DNA from: Candidatus Lucifugimonas marina
GTDB lineage: Bacteria > Chloroflexota > Dehalococcoidia > Lucifugimonadales > Lucifugimonadaceae
Assembly (NCBI GenBank): GCA_029593915.1
Contig: CP046147.1
Coordinates: forward strand, 434,001 to 498,000
Length of the DNA: 64,000 bases
Reading direction: 5' to 3'
The position numbers were made by a program, and so were the translations under genes. Each line of letters opens with the position of its first letter. Position 1 is the first letter of the stretch. The notes beneath the pieces are model-generated. The model saw only the letters and a list, made by a program, of their open reading frames with translations. It did not search any database and had not been told where the DNA came from. This document shows positions 44,903-53,612 of the stretch, in pieces.

Positions 44903-45909
44903 TTCTCTGAACCTTCTGGTTCGCCAGGAGTTTCAGGTAACGATTGATGTGAAATATGAGGCGCACCCAGGTGCGCCTCATAAAATTTAACCAGCTTTTC
45001 TATATATAGCTTTGGCTGGGTTCTGAACGATCCGGTGTGCCCTGCGCCGGGGACTATCCACACCGTTTCTTCGCCGCCTTCGATTTCGTCGAAGCTGGCA
45101 CCAATGGCTCTGCCCAACAGTCGGGCGTGTTCGACTGGTATAACAGCGTCGTCTTCGCCGTGAATCACCAATACTGGTGTGTCGGAACGGGCGATTGATC
45201 GGGCGGGAGAGACGTCTTTGATGTCGATACCGTAAATCGACTTTGCCATGAATTCCATTCCCGGAAACCAGAGCGTGAGCGGGCGTTTGATTCCGGTCAT
45301 TTCGTTTCTTAAAACGAGTGAAAGATCGGCAAATGAGCTGTCGGATACTACCGCTCCGAAGTTGTTGGGATTCGAGCCTGCCATGAGTGCTACTGCGCCA
45401 CCAAGTGCAAATCCAAGCACGCCAATGCGGCTGCGGTCGGCGCCTTTGCTCACCAGATAGTCGGACGCCCCTTGTAGGTCAAGTCGTTCGAAGTAGCCGG
45501 ATGACGACATCGCCGAGGGGGAATCGCCTCTACCGCGTAGGTCGAACATCAGGATTCCGAATCCGCGTCGATTCAGAGCACGAGCAATTCCAAGCATTCC
45601 GGTTTTAGGGTCGCTGCGGTTCGTGTTGTCCCCGTGAACCATGATTACCCATGAAGTGCCTCTGGCAGTAGTCTGTGGGGAGTCTGCACCAGATTCCGGC
45701 GGGATGATCCATCCCGACAATCGGGCGTCTCCACCTCGACTTGTGAAGCTTACGTCACGATATTCAAGACCAATCGATTCGGGAGTTTCTTCTGATCGGA
45801 CTCTGGGCGTGCGCGTGAGGCCGGCTGCCATTGCCGACGAAATGCCGACATAGCTGCCGCCTGCAAGGCCGAGCAGAGTGAATGTTGTTTTGATGAATCC
45901 CACGCCCAC
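44899..45909 (-). CDS. Alpha/beta hydrolase-fold protein with Ala at the nucleophile position
   Basis: A 336-aa alpha/beta hydrolase-fold protein with an N-terminal hydrophobic segment (about residues 5-30) that may be a signal anchor. The oxyanion strand reads V-I-M-V-H-G-D near 90, and M-F-D-L-R-G-R-G-D-S is near 122. The nucleophile elbow is G-F-A-L-G-G near 168, where active relatives have G-F-S-x-G-G, so the catalytic Ser is Ala (codon GCA; one base from TCA). The Asp (H-G-E-D-D-A-V) and His (G-A-G-H-T) partners remain. It may be non-catalytic. It is convergent with rplT. Confidence 0.85.
   Translation of the reverse strand: MGVGFIKTTFTLLGLAGGSYVGISSAMAAGLTRTPRVRSEETPESIGLEYRDVSFTSRGGDARLSGWIIPPESGADSPQTTARGTSWVIMVHGDNTNRSDPKTGMLGIARALNRRGFGILMFDLRGRGDSPSAMSSSGYFERLDLQGASDYLVSKGADRSRIGVLGFALGGAVALMAGSNPNNFGAVVSDSSFADLSLVLRNEMTGIKRPLTLWFPGMEFMAKSIYGIDIKDVSPARSIARSDTPVLVIHGEDDAVIPVEHARLLGRAIGASFDEIEGGEETVWIVPGAGHTGSFRTQPKLYIEKLVKFYEAHLGAPHISHQSLPETPGEPEGSEN
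44956..44981. terminator. Perfect 12-bp palindrome serving the rplT end, inside the hydrolase gene
   Basis: ATGAGGCGCACC (44956-44967) and GGTGCGCCTCAT (44970-44981) are separated by two bases. It lies 54 bases after the rplT stop, within the coding 3' end of the minus-strand hydrolase. Only short T/A runs flank it, so termination may be bidirectional but not classical. Confidence 0.65.
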
Positions 45910-46014
45910 ATCGTAACGCTGAAATACAGTGCGAGGCGATGCGAACTAACTTCGTTCAGTCGGAATTGGTGAGTTAGCAGGCGGATTTAGCTCGGCAGAC
46001 GTTAGTTTGAAACG

Positions 46015-46914
46015 CTACGCGAGTACTGAATCGACCATCACAAGCACGAAGAAAAGTGCGAGGAACAGGAGTGAGTACTTGTAGAGGCTGGTTGCAGCCG
46101 GGCGATCAGGTGCTTTGATCAGCTTGTAGGCGTACCAGAAAAACGCCAAGCAGAGCAGGGCGGCACCAATCATGTACGTCCAGCTAAGGGCGTCGGATAC
46201 GACACCGAACAGAATCGTTAGCGCCGAGAGGATCAACGTGTAGAGCATGATCTGAACGCTGGTGTGTTCGACACCTTTTACAACTGGCAGCATTGGGATA
46301 TCTGCCTTGGCGTAGTCGTCTTTGATCATAATCGCCAGAGCCCAGAAATGAGGTGGGGTCCAGAAGAAGATGATGATAAACAGGTACCAGGCAGCAAGAT
46401 CGAGCATGCCAGATGCCGCTGCGTAGCCAACCAACGGTGGTACGGCTCCAGCAGCGCCACCGAGAACGATATTCTGGGTAGTTGTTCGCTTGAGAACGAC
46501 AGTGTAGAGCCCGAAGTAGAGAACGGTTCCGACAAGCGCAAGAACGGCTGCTAGAACGTTCGTCATCAGGGCGAGAATCAGAAATGCGCCAACGTTTAGT
46601 ACTAGTCCGAAAAGTACCGCGGTTAAGGGCGAGATACGGCCTTCAGCAACCGGGCGGTTCTTAGTACGGCCCATGCGCTGGTCGAGCTCACTTTCGTAAG
46701 CCATGTTAAGTGATGCAGCACCACCCGAAGCCAGAGCGCCTCCAACCAGAACCGCGATAAGCACTTCGAGGGTAGGAGTTGATCCTGCTCCCAAGAAAGC
46801 TCCGGCAACAGCCGAAACCAGCAAGAGTGACATTACACGCGGCTTTGTAAGAGCGATGAAATCGTTCAATAACGTCATCGCCGATCCGCGCTCGACTGTT
46901 TCTCTGGTTGCCAT
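46015..46914 (-). CDS. ctaB: Protoheme IX farnesyltransferase (heme O synthase)
   Basis: A 300-aa UbiA-family membrane prenyltransferase that adds a farnesyl group to heme B, giving heme O. It has about nine helices. The prenyl-diphosphate motifs are N-M-A-Y-E-S-E-L-D near residue 75 with R-T-K-N-R-P, and a later D-D-Y-A-K-A-D. T-K-P-R-V-M near the N-terminus is typical. The frame is open to 47034, but ATG 46914 is chosen because the longer head overlaps ctaA and matches nothing; ATG 46878 is also possible. It is directly downstream of ctaA, together supplying heme A for an aa3-type oxidase. Confidence 0.94.
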   Translation of the reverse strand: MATRETVERGSAMTLLNDFIALTKPRVMSLLLVSAVAGAFLGAGSTPTLEVLIAVLVGGALASGGAASLNMAYESELDQRMGRTKNRPVAEGRISPLTAVLFGLVLNVGAFLILALMTNVLAAVLALVGTVLYFGLYTVVLKRTTTQNIVLGGAAGAVPPLVGYAAASGMLDLAAWYLFIIIFFWTPPHFWALAIMIKDDYAKADIPMLPVVKGVEHTSVQIMLYTLILSALTILFGVVSDALSWTYMIGAALLCLAFFWYAYKLIKAPDRPAATSLYKYSLLFLALFFVLVMVDSVLA

Positions 46915-46939
46915 AGGTGAAATGTTAGCCGTTTTGGGC

Positions 46940-47998
46940 TTAACTTGCGCTTTCGTCTTTTGAATTTGCGAGTTCTCGCCCGGGAGTCGGTCGAAGCAGA
47001 AGTGCGACGACGAACACCATATCGACCCATACAAGGGTGGCTAGGCTGAGGTGCCCCGCACGCGCCCATTCTGAGAATGTTGTCCATGGATTGGCAGCAC
47101 CCATCAGCATTTGAGCAAAGATGATAATCGCAGAGGCAAGCGCTGCGAATTGGAGAGCGCCAGAGATGTTTGGAAGTCGCCATACGCGGTGACCCGCAAG
47201 TAGCACCAGAACGATAGATACAAACGACAGAACTCTGTGGGTCATGTGGATCCACGCTAATGTCGATTGCGGGATGAAGTCGCCACCACACAGTGGCCAG
47301 GAAGCACACACGGCTCCTGCGTCTTTCCACACTGCGTAAGAACCTGTCAGAAGGGCTACTAGAGCGAATACTGCAGCGGCAGCCGCAAGGTTCAGGGCGC
47401 TTCGGTGTTCGTCGCTCACCTTGCCCCATATCCATGGCGAACTCGGTTTATCCGAGCTCGATCTGTCATAAGACGCGGCTACCAACGCCATGATCGCTAA
47501 GAACGCGACGATTTCGGCGAGGAACAGGTGCAGAGTTCGAATTGCAGGGTCGAGATCGTTCAGAACGACAGCTCCTCCGAGCATCCCGACTATGAAAATT
47601 AATCCAAGTTCAGCTGTAGCTAACCATGCGACAACTTTGCTCGATCGGTGCTTCATCCAAACACGAATCACAGCTGCAATGATTGCGAGACCAAGCAGTG
47701 TGCCAACAGAGCGGTGGCTGTATTCGAGCAGCACGTTGTGCGGTCGTGGGGTGGTGGGACGTGGTCCGTCGTACAAGCGGTCAATAGTTGGCTGGTCGAG
47801 TGGCGGGAACGCCTGACCGAAACAGGTTGGCCAATCGGGGCAGCCATCACCGGAACCGGTGACTCGAACGACACCCCCGAGGGTGATCTGAAGAATTACG
47901 CCGATAACTGCTATTGAAAGCAGTATTAGCAGTGCCTTGTCTTTCCAGATAGGAGCACTTGTTGCAGTTACTTGCGAGGCGCGTTCAGAGGAATCCAT
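46940..47998 (-). CDS. ctaA: Heme A synthase
   Basis: A 352-aa CtaA/COX15 protein with eight membrane helices. It oxidises the heme O methyl group to make heme A. Heme-ligand histidines occur in E-Y-S-H-R-S-V-G near 95, T-L-H-L-F-L-A-E near 160 and M-T-H-R-V-L-S-F near 250. An extracytoplasmic Cys pair appears in S-G-D-G-C-P-D-W-P-T-C-F near 55, as in B. subtilis CtaA. It precedes ctaB on the same strand. The presence of both implies aerobic respiration. Confidence 0.94.
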   Translation of the reverse strand: MDSSERASQVTATSAPIWKDKALLILLSIAVIGVILQITLGGVVRVTGSGDGCPDWPTCFGQAFPPLDQPTIDRLYDGPRPTTPRPHNVLLEYSHRSVGTLLGLAIIAAVIRVWMKHRSSKVVAWLATAELGLIFIVGMLGGAVVLNDLDPAIRTLHLFLAEIVAFLAIMALVAASYDRSSSDKPSSPWIWGKVSDEHRSALNLAAAAAVFALVALLTGSYAVWKDAGAVCASWPLCGGDFIPQSTLAWIHMTHRVLSFVSIVLVLLAGHRVWRLPNISGALQFAALASAIIIFAQMLMGAANPWTTFSEWARAGHLSLATLVWVDMVFVVALLLRPTPGRELANSKDESAS

Positions 47999-48204
47999 TG
48001 TTATCCAGTTTCGAGAATAAGAAATATCGAGCTGTGTTTGCGGAGTAATCGACGTTCGTGCAAGTTACCGCGATTACCCCTTGTTTAGAGCCGGGGTTAA
48101 TGATCGCGCAAAAAACGCCAAATCGGGAGTGTTATTCGGCTCGTGATTTTGTGCGATCAGAGTGTGGGTCGAGTTCACCCTGCTAAGTTCGATCCAAACT
48201 GTGA

Positions 48205-49107
48205 CTAAAGCGGGCGGTACGCGATGAGGGTTGCGTCGACCAAAACTCGTTGGTCGTACACCCGGGGTGGCCAGCAGGTTACGAGCGTAATTTGGGCATC
48301 TTCAGCGCTGGTCAGGTGTAGATCGTCCTGATGAACTTGACTGGTTCCGGTTACTCGATAGATGAACTCAGCATCGGGAGTTTCGAGATAAACATCGACC
48401 GGATCTTGTTTAATCATTTCGGTGATCTCGGGAAGGTGCCGAAATATATTGCCTTCTCGTGCCACAAAACTTTCCAGATGAGCGAAGAACCAACCGCTCC
48501 CTTGTTGTCCTGGTGCCGATGTTTCTGGGATGTGCCCTACGGTGTTATCTGGCGTTTGATAGGCCTGCTGGCTGCCGAGATCAACAATTTCCAACTCTGC
48601 CACAGTTGAATCAACGTTGATTGCTGGAATTCTGATTCGAGTAGCGTCGGCCGTCGGATCGAAATCTCGGAACAAGTCGGTCGATAGGACTGCGACGAAA
48701 TCATCAGGAATCGTTGGGCCGCCGAACGGATCAGAGCCTGCCCACTCAGGTTCCGACCAGTATTTAGGGTTCAGCTGATCGCCAGGATAGAGGCTTGCGA
48801 ACTGTGCCACATCGGGAGCCTTTAGCTCAAGTGGAATTGGCGCTTCGCCAGTAGTTGGCGATTCGGGGGCCGGAGATATCGACTTCCCTAGATGGCTGTC
48901 TAGGTCTTCATCGGGCACGGAGTACGTGTATTCAACTGCGTCGGAACCCGATTGCGAACGTGAGTAGAAGTAGATTCCTGACGCGACAATAAGCAAAACG
49001 CCAACGACCGCCACTGAGTAAGCGACGACCGTTGTTGCTGTAAAACTTTTGCTAGTTGTGTTGTGATCCTGCTCGGCAAGATCAGGCGATTGAGAATGAT
49101 TAGCCAT
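48205..49107 (-). CDS. Sortase family protein
   Basis: A 300-aa membrane-anchored sortase. A single helix lies at about 26-50, followed by a linker of roughly 90 residues. The catalytic domain has I-R-I-P-A-I-N-V near 160, the His in F-F-A-H-L-E-S near 210, and the nucleophile in T-L-V-T-C-W-P-P-R near 278 with Arg close behind. It resembles single-domain class E/F-type sortases that attach or process surface proteins. No LPxTG-type sorting signal was seen in proteins of this window, so its targets lie elsewhere. Confidence 0.88.
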   Translation of the reverse strand: MANHSQSPDLAEQDHNTTSKSFTATTVVAYSVAVVGVLLIVASGIYFYSRSQSGSDAVEYTYSVPDEDLDSHLGKSISPAPESPTTGEAPIPLELKAPDVAQFASLYPGDQLNPKYWSEPEWAGSDPFGGPTIPDDFVAVLSTDLFRDFDPTADATRIRIPAINVDSTVAELEIVDLGSQQAYQTPDNTVGHIPETSAPGQQGSGWFFAHLESFVAREGNIFRHLPEITEMIKQDPVDVYLETPDAEFIYRVTGTSQVHQDDLHLTSAEDAQITLVTCWPPRVYDQRVLVDATLIAYRPL

Positions 49108-49156
49108 GTCTAATTCAGTACGACTATTGAGTCGGTACGGATTGAATGGCTAAATG

Positions 49157-49357
49157 CTATCTGACGCGAGCGCCTCGGATGATTGGCTCGTTGATGTGGA
49201 TTTCACCGTTTCGAATCTTCAAGTTAAATTCGCAATCGGGATTAGTGCATACCCACGCCTTGTAGTGAACTGCTGCTCCTTGCGCCCCGAAGTCAGATAG
49301 AGGAACGAGTACGCCGTCGTCGCAGCTCATACAATCAGGGAAGTTATTCGAATCCAT
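49157..49357 (-). CDS. Small zinc-ribbon-like protein
   Basis: A 66-aa protein with two cysteine pairs, C-M-S-C near residue 9 and C-T-N-P-D-C near 37, spaced like a zinc ribbon. It is soluble and acidic. ATG 49357 begins M-D-S-N-N-F-P. It lies 50 bases downstream of the sortase stop and is divergent from tsaD. The family is not recognised. Confidence 0.7.
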   Translation of the reverse strand: MDSNNFPDCMSCDDGVLVPLSDFGAQGAAVHYKAWVCTNPDCEFNLKIRNGEIHINEPIIRGARVR

Positions 49358-49531
49358 TTCTATTACGCTCCACCACTCATACCGGTAGTCACTGAAGTAA
49401 TTGAAAATTCTTGCCCGATTGCGAGTGAATTTTCACCATTGCTCTATTGAGTCTATTCTTGATCATGCCGAATAGTACTGGCAGAACATAGGGATTTTCA
49501 CCGACTTGAGCGTTACATTGAACGTATAGAT

Positions 49532-50590
49532 ATGAAAATTTTAGGTATTGAAACAAGTTGTGATGAGACGTCGATAGGCGTTGTCGATGGTGACGGCATG
49601 GTGCTGGCGAACGTGATTGCGACTCAGGTCGACATTCACGCACGTTACGGTGGGATCGTTCCCGAGGTGGCATCGCGTCAGCATGTGTTAGATATTCGGC
49701 CGGTTTGCGAACAGGCTGTTGCTGACGCCGGAATCGACTGGGGCGACATCGACGCTGTTGCTGCCACGCATGGTCCCGGGCTTGCCGGATCGCTAATTGT
49801 GGGTCTTAATTTTTCTAAGGGGCTGGCAGCTACTCTGGGCGTGCCTCTGGTTGGCGTGAATCACATGGATGGTCATGTGTACGGTGCCTGGGCTCGTACT
49901 GAAGATCGGGATTTGGAGCCGTTTCAGGAACTTGTTGGCGAACAGCCGATCATGTGCCTTGTCGTTTCGGGAGGGCACACGGAATTAGTGCTTCTCGAAG
50001 GTCACGGAAAATTCCGCTTGCTGGGCGAAACTCGAGACGATGCTGCGGGAGAGGCCTTCGATAAAGCCGCTCGTGTGCTTGGGCTTGGTTATCCAGGTGG
50101 GCCTGAAATCCAGCGTGTCGCAGAGAATGCTCCCGAGGCTGAGCCTCTGCCGAGAGCATGGATGCGAGGTACTGACGAATTTTCGTTCAGTGGCCTGAAA
50201 ACTGCAGTTCTAAATCGAGCCCGAAAGCTGGGAATATATCCGCCTGATCCATCAGGCGAACCTGTCGATACTGATGTTGTAGCCGGCATTGCGAAGGCAT
50301 TTCAGGATTCAGTCGTCGATGTGCTGGTTACGAAAACGATTGCGGCTGCGAAGCGAGAGAATTGTGCGGGAATCGTGCTAGTCGGTGGTGTTGCTGCCAA
50401 CGGTCCGCTTCGCGAAACGCTGGTCAAGAAGTCACCATTGCCGGTCTCGATTCCACCGTTCAAGTTGTGCACAGACAACGGAGCGATGATCGCTATGAGC
50501 GGGTTGGTGAACTATCGAAATGGTCGTCGTGACGATTTCGATCTGGACGTAATTCCAAGTTTGAGAATCGGGACCAGCACGCTCGTTTAG
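49532..50590 (+). CDS. tsaD: tRNA N6-adenosine threonylcarbamoyltransferase
   Basis: A 352-aa TsaD (Gcp/Kae1 family), the catalytic subunit that transfers threonylcarbamoyl to A37 of ANN-decoding tRNAs with TsaB and TsaE. It begins I-L-G-I-E-T-S-C-D-E-T-S and has the metal-binding H-M-D-G-H-V near 110, V-S-G-G-H-T-E-L near 145, G-R-D/G-L-G-Y-P-G-G-P near 190 and D-N-G-A-M-I-A near 315. The length and start (ATG 49532) are normal. It is a stand-alone gene, with tsaB and tsaE not in the window. Confidence 0.96.
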   Translation: MKILGIETSCDETSIGVVDGDGMVLANVIATQVDIHARYGGIVPEVASRQHVLDIRPVCEQAVADAGIDWGDIDAVAATHGPGLAGSLIVGLNFSKGLAATLGVPLVGVNHMDGHVYGAWARTEDRDLEPFQELVGEQPIMCLVVSGGHTELVLLEGHGKFRLLGETRDDAAGEAFDKAARVLGLGYPGGPEIQRVAENAPEAEPLPRAWMRGTDEFSFSGLKTAVLNRARKLGIYPPDPSGEPVDTDVVAGIAKAFQDSVVDVLVTKTIAAAKRENCAGIVLVGGVAANGPLRETLVKKSPLPVSIPPFKLCTDNGAMIAMSGLVNYRNGRRDDFDLDVIPSLRIGTSTLV

Positions 50591-50632
50591 GCGTTCCGAG
50601 ACCGAGCGAAAAACTGTAGATACGGTGAGCGA

Positions 50633-51196
50633 CTATCTACCCGATGGGTAGTTTCTGAACGGCGAGCTGATTCGACTTGGAACCAGACGTCGTTTAGCGT
50701 CTTCTACGTCTCGGGTGAACTGCATCGCCGACGCCTGTTTGCCGCCGACTTCTCCGCCGATAGCGCTTCCACCTGAAGTGTGGAATTCGAGATGAACCCC
50801 TGATGGGCGAATCCAGTAGTCAGCCATCATGATGAGCGAGACTACTGCCACCGCGATGGCTGAGATTATTCCTACGCTGGAGTCAGGCGTAACTTGCCAG
50901 ACACCTATCGCAGCGAACAGTCCGACGACTCCCCAAGCTGCACTTCGACGAGCACGAGGGCGGCGTGAAACCTGGATAGATGTGATGTCTTTGAGTTGAG
51001 CTGATGCGTAGACGTGTTTAGATTCAGAACCGCCGCGGTAGATCACTCGGGAGTGGGTGAGTCGAAAATTACTCCGGTCGTTGGATGAGAGTTCTGCTAC
51101 GACGCGCTCACCCGGAAGAAGCCCGTCTTTGGCTGAGGTGCTGCTTACTGGTCGGGGGGTGGTCGTTATGCGTTCTGAGCTGGTTTCAACTGCCAT
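50633..51196 (-). CDS. Membrane protein with two central helices (PH-like)
   Basis: A 187-aa protein. The N-terminal part (about 25-85) has a beta-rich, PH-like pattern (L-T-H-S-R-V-I-Y-R-G-G). Two adjacent membrane helices follow at about 88-105 and 110-128, then a beta-rich, Gly-containing segment and a basic tail. This layout resembles bacterial membrane proteins with split PH-like domains. The function is unknown. It is convergent with tsaD. Confidence 0.65.
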   Translation of the reverse strand: MAVETSSERITTTPRPVSSTSAKDGLLPGERVVAELSSNDRSNFRLTHSRVIYRGGSESKHVYASAQLKDITSIQVSRRPRARRSAAWGVVGLFAAIGVWQVTPDSSVGIISAIAVAVVSLIMMADYWIRPSGVHLEFHTSGGSAIGGEVGGKQASAMQFTRDVEDAKRRLVPSRISSPFRNYPSGR

Positions 51197-51263
51197 ACAT
51201 GTAATCGTAACGGGTTAGCGGGTGCTTTGGCTGTTTCGTATCTAGACATTCATCACACACTCT

Positions 51264-52691
51264 CTAGACACCGGGTAGCCTCGGCTGGCGCGGACGTATG
51301 CCGTGTCGGAACATTTCTCGGTAGAGCGATATGAGCCCTTGCTGATCGCAAGCTGACGATATTTTTGGCAGTTTGTGATCGACACTCAGAGCGACTACGG
51401 CTTCTTTGGTGACGGAGTTTTCGGCAAGTTTTGGATGGGCTGTGTAGAGATTCAGGACTTTGTTTTTTAGATGAGTTGAATCTTGTTGCTGTCCGGCAGT
51501 TTGGGTAGTCATTGCGAATACGGCAGGAAGCAAGACATTTACAACTATTTCGGAAGCACGGGCTGCTCCTAGAACTGTTATCTCCTTGTTCGCTATCAAC
51601 TCGTTCGGTCGAAACATTGTCTGGAGGTGTTTCGCACTTTCGACTGATTGGATCAAGTTCGTTGCAAACTTAGCGATGCCACCTGAGTTCGACCACATTG
51701 GCACAAGTGTCGATATAGCTTTGATTCGCACTTGAGGAGAGTTGGCTGGTCGACCAAATGGTCTTACCCACTTTGGCGGGCTGCTCTTTATCAGTGTAGG
51801 CGAACGTCTTGACCGATTCTCATCGGTTGGCTGGGCGAGCCCTGAAACGTGCAACAGTAGTTCTTCGGCATCACTTGAGTTTCTACATGCCGAGATAACC
51901 GCCCACGTAGCGTGAGTGCCAACAGAACGAAATGCTCGTTTGTTTCGTGGATAACCGAGCGCACCCAACACGCCGAGCCACAAGGCTTGATCGGCACCGA
52001 ACGCTTCAATATCGAGGGCTATTCCCGCTGCTTGTGAGTGAAATCGTTCGATACCCGCCGAGGCGAGGTCGAGTTGGAGTTTTATTTTGGAAGGCGCTTC
52101 AGGAGCAGGATTTTGCTGGAAATTACCGGCATCGTTCGAACTGCGTTTGGAGGGCTTAATCTGGCCGTTCGGTCGTTTCCAGTTGAGGGCCAGTAGTGGG
52201 ATAGAAGATCCGGTCGCCTTTAGAGCTGGCTTGCCTTCAGACTCAGCAGCTACGACGTGAAGCACGACTCCGTTGTAACGTGGGTCGGTGTGGTGGCCGT
52301 GGGCACGCCAGTCTGACTCGCGAACATGAATTTCGATGTCGCCACGGAACATGACACCGTCGTCACGTTCGACCACGGCATCGGTGAAATCAGGGCCGAG
52401 CGAACCACCGGGTTTGCCGCCGTAAACGATGCTGTAGATATGACCGTCTCTGCCACGCACTTTGGCCTTTTCAAGCCCGGCATTGCGCCATGCTTTGTGC
52501 AGTATTGCTTCAGGTCCTAGAGGGCGTTTGGGCTTGCCGTACGCAGAAGACGATTCACGAATTCTTCGTCTAAGGAGCAGGTCATCATCAGATTTTCCGT
52601 AGGTGAAGCCCCCTGAATCTTTAACCACAAATGCCGACAACCCAGAATTATGGACCGCCGGCATTTGATTATTCAGAACTGCGTACTTCAA
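51264..52691 (-). CDS. DUF2851 family protein
   Basis: A 475-aa cytoplasmic protein matching DUF2851. Near residue 95 it has the block S-L-G-P-D-F-T-D-A, then G-D-I-E-I-H, D-W-R-A-H-G-H-H-T-D and V-V-L-H-V-V. The D-A / E-I-H / H-V-V spacing is reminiscent of a PD-(D/E)xK nuclease core, but this is a guess. The rest is helical and family-like (R-N-K-R-A-F near 255; A-R-P-A-N-x-P-type F-G-R-P-A-N-S-P-Q-V-R near 325). The listed start is TTG 52691; ATG 52664 is an alternative. Its function is not established. Confidence 0.83.
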   Translation of the reverse strand: MKYAVLNNQMPAVHNSGLSAFVVKDSGGFTYGKSDDDLLLRRRIRESSSAYGKPKRPLGPEAILHKAWRNAGLEKAKVRGRDGHIYSIVYGGKPGGSLGPDFTDAVVERDDGVMFRGDIEIHVRESDWRAHGHHTDPRYNGVVLHVVAAESEGKPALKATGSSIPLLALNWKRPNGQIKPSKRSSNDAGNFQQNPAPEAPSKIKLQLDLASAGIERFHSQAAGIALDIEAFGADQALWLGVLGALGYPRNKRAFRSVGTHATWAVISACRNSSDAEELLLHVSGLAQPTDENRSRRSPTLIKSSPPKWVRPFGRPANSPQVRIKAISTLVPMWSNSGGIAKFATNLIQSVESAKHLQTMFRPNELIANKEITVLGAARASEIVVNVLLPAVFAMTTQTAGQQQDSTHLKNKVLNLYTAHPKLAENSVTKEAVVALSVDHKLPKISSACDQQGLISLYREMFRHGIRPRQPRLPGV

Positions 52692-52769
52692 TCGCCAACC
52701 CGCTTGTGTGATTTGCTCGGAAGCGCTAAACGCACCAAGTAACTGCAGGTTACGACGAAGGGTTAGCTA

Positions 52770-53522
52770 CTACGAACCCAGCTTGTCATTCTTGTGCGCT
52801 GCAACGAAAGCACGTGCTTCACCAAGCATGAGTTCTGCGATACCGATTCCCGAAGTAAGGTCGCCACCTGCGGTCTTACCTGCCGCTCGAGCGCGGGTTT
52901 CTACATCGAGCGTCGCTGCAACTCGGTCTGGGTGGTTTGGCTCTCCAGGGTGACCGAGCGACTGTGCGAAGTCGTGTGGTCCGCCAGTTACACCTGTTAG
53001 ACCAGGAACCGCGAGGATATCGTCGAGGTTGTCCCATGCCTTCTTGTCTTCGATCTGCGCAACTACAAGCATGTTGGCGTTCGACCATTTTGCGAATCCG
53101 AGCTTGCCGCCGTACTTTTCATCGAGAACGGTCTGGTCATTGAACTCGGTTCCTCGACCGCCACCCCAGGATCGCTTTCCTTCAACCGGGAACAGGCATG
53201 CGTCGGCAAGTGCCTGCGCCTCTGCTCCAGAGTTGATGTGTGGACCAGTTACGCCCTGAACTCCCCGGTCGAGGTAAAGGTTGATCTGGTACGCAGCATT
53301 GTCGGGAACTCGAGCGATAACACTCATGCCGAATCCGTTTGCTGTTCGGCAAATATCGTCGATAGCTTCTTCGCCGAATCCACCGTGCTCTCCGTCGATT
53401 GAAATGGCGTCGAAGCCAACGTGGGCAGCCATTTCAATCATGTAGAGCGCCGGGTGAGCGAGTGCGAAGACTGTGCCTTTACGGCCTTCTTTGTTCGCCT
53501 CAAGAATCGAATTGTTAATCAT
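52770..53522 (-). CDS. HpcH/HpaI-family aldolase
   Basis: A 250-aa metal-dependent class II aldolase of the HpcH/HpaI family. Motifs are S-I-D-G-E-H-G near residue 42, the substrate Arg region V-I-A-R-V near 69, G-K-R-S-W-G-G-G-R-G near 114, the metal Glu in V-A-Q-I-E-D near 155 and the metal Asp in G-G-P-H-D-F near 181. It is more canonical than the aldolase at 2221. The start is ATG 53522, with GGAG eight bases upstream. It is immediately downstream of an enolase-superfamily dehydratase, so it probably cleaves the 2-keto-3-deoxy acid that enzyme produces. Confidence 0.9.
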   Translation of the reverse strand: MINNSILEANKEGRKGTVFALAHPALYMIEMAAHVGFDAISIDGEHGGFGEEAIDDICRTANGFGMSVIARVPDNAAYQINLYLDRGVQGVTGPHINSGAEAQALADACLFPVEGKRSWGGGRGTEFNDQTVLDEKYGGKLGFAKWSNANMLVVAQIEDKKAWDNLDDILAVPGLTGVTGGPHDFAQSLGHPGEPNHPDRVAATLDVETRARAAGKTAGGDLTSGIGIAELMLGEARAFVAAHKNDKLGS

Positions 53523-53612
53523 TATTTTTCTCCTGTTTTTTCTCTTGCCTTTTCGTGAGGCATTGATCGCCCGGTGTGGGCGGTTTGTTGGTTTATTTTT
53601 GTGGAGTTTTGT

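Noticed and set aside
46915-47034. N-terminal 40-residue extension of CtaB
   Set aside because: It overlaps the ctaA coding end in another frame and matches nothing in the family; ATG 46914 is adequate.
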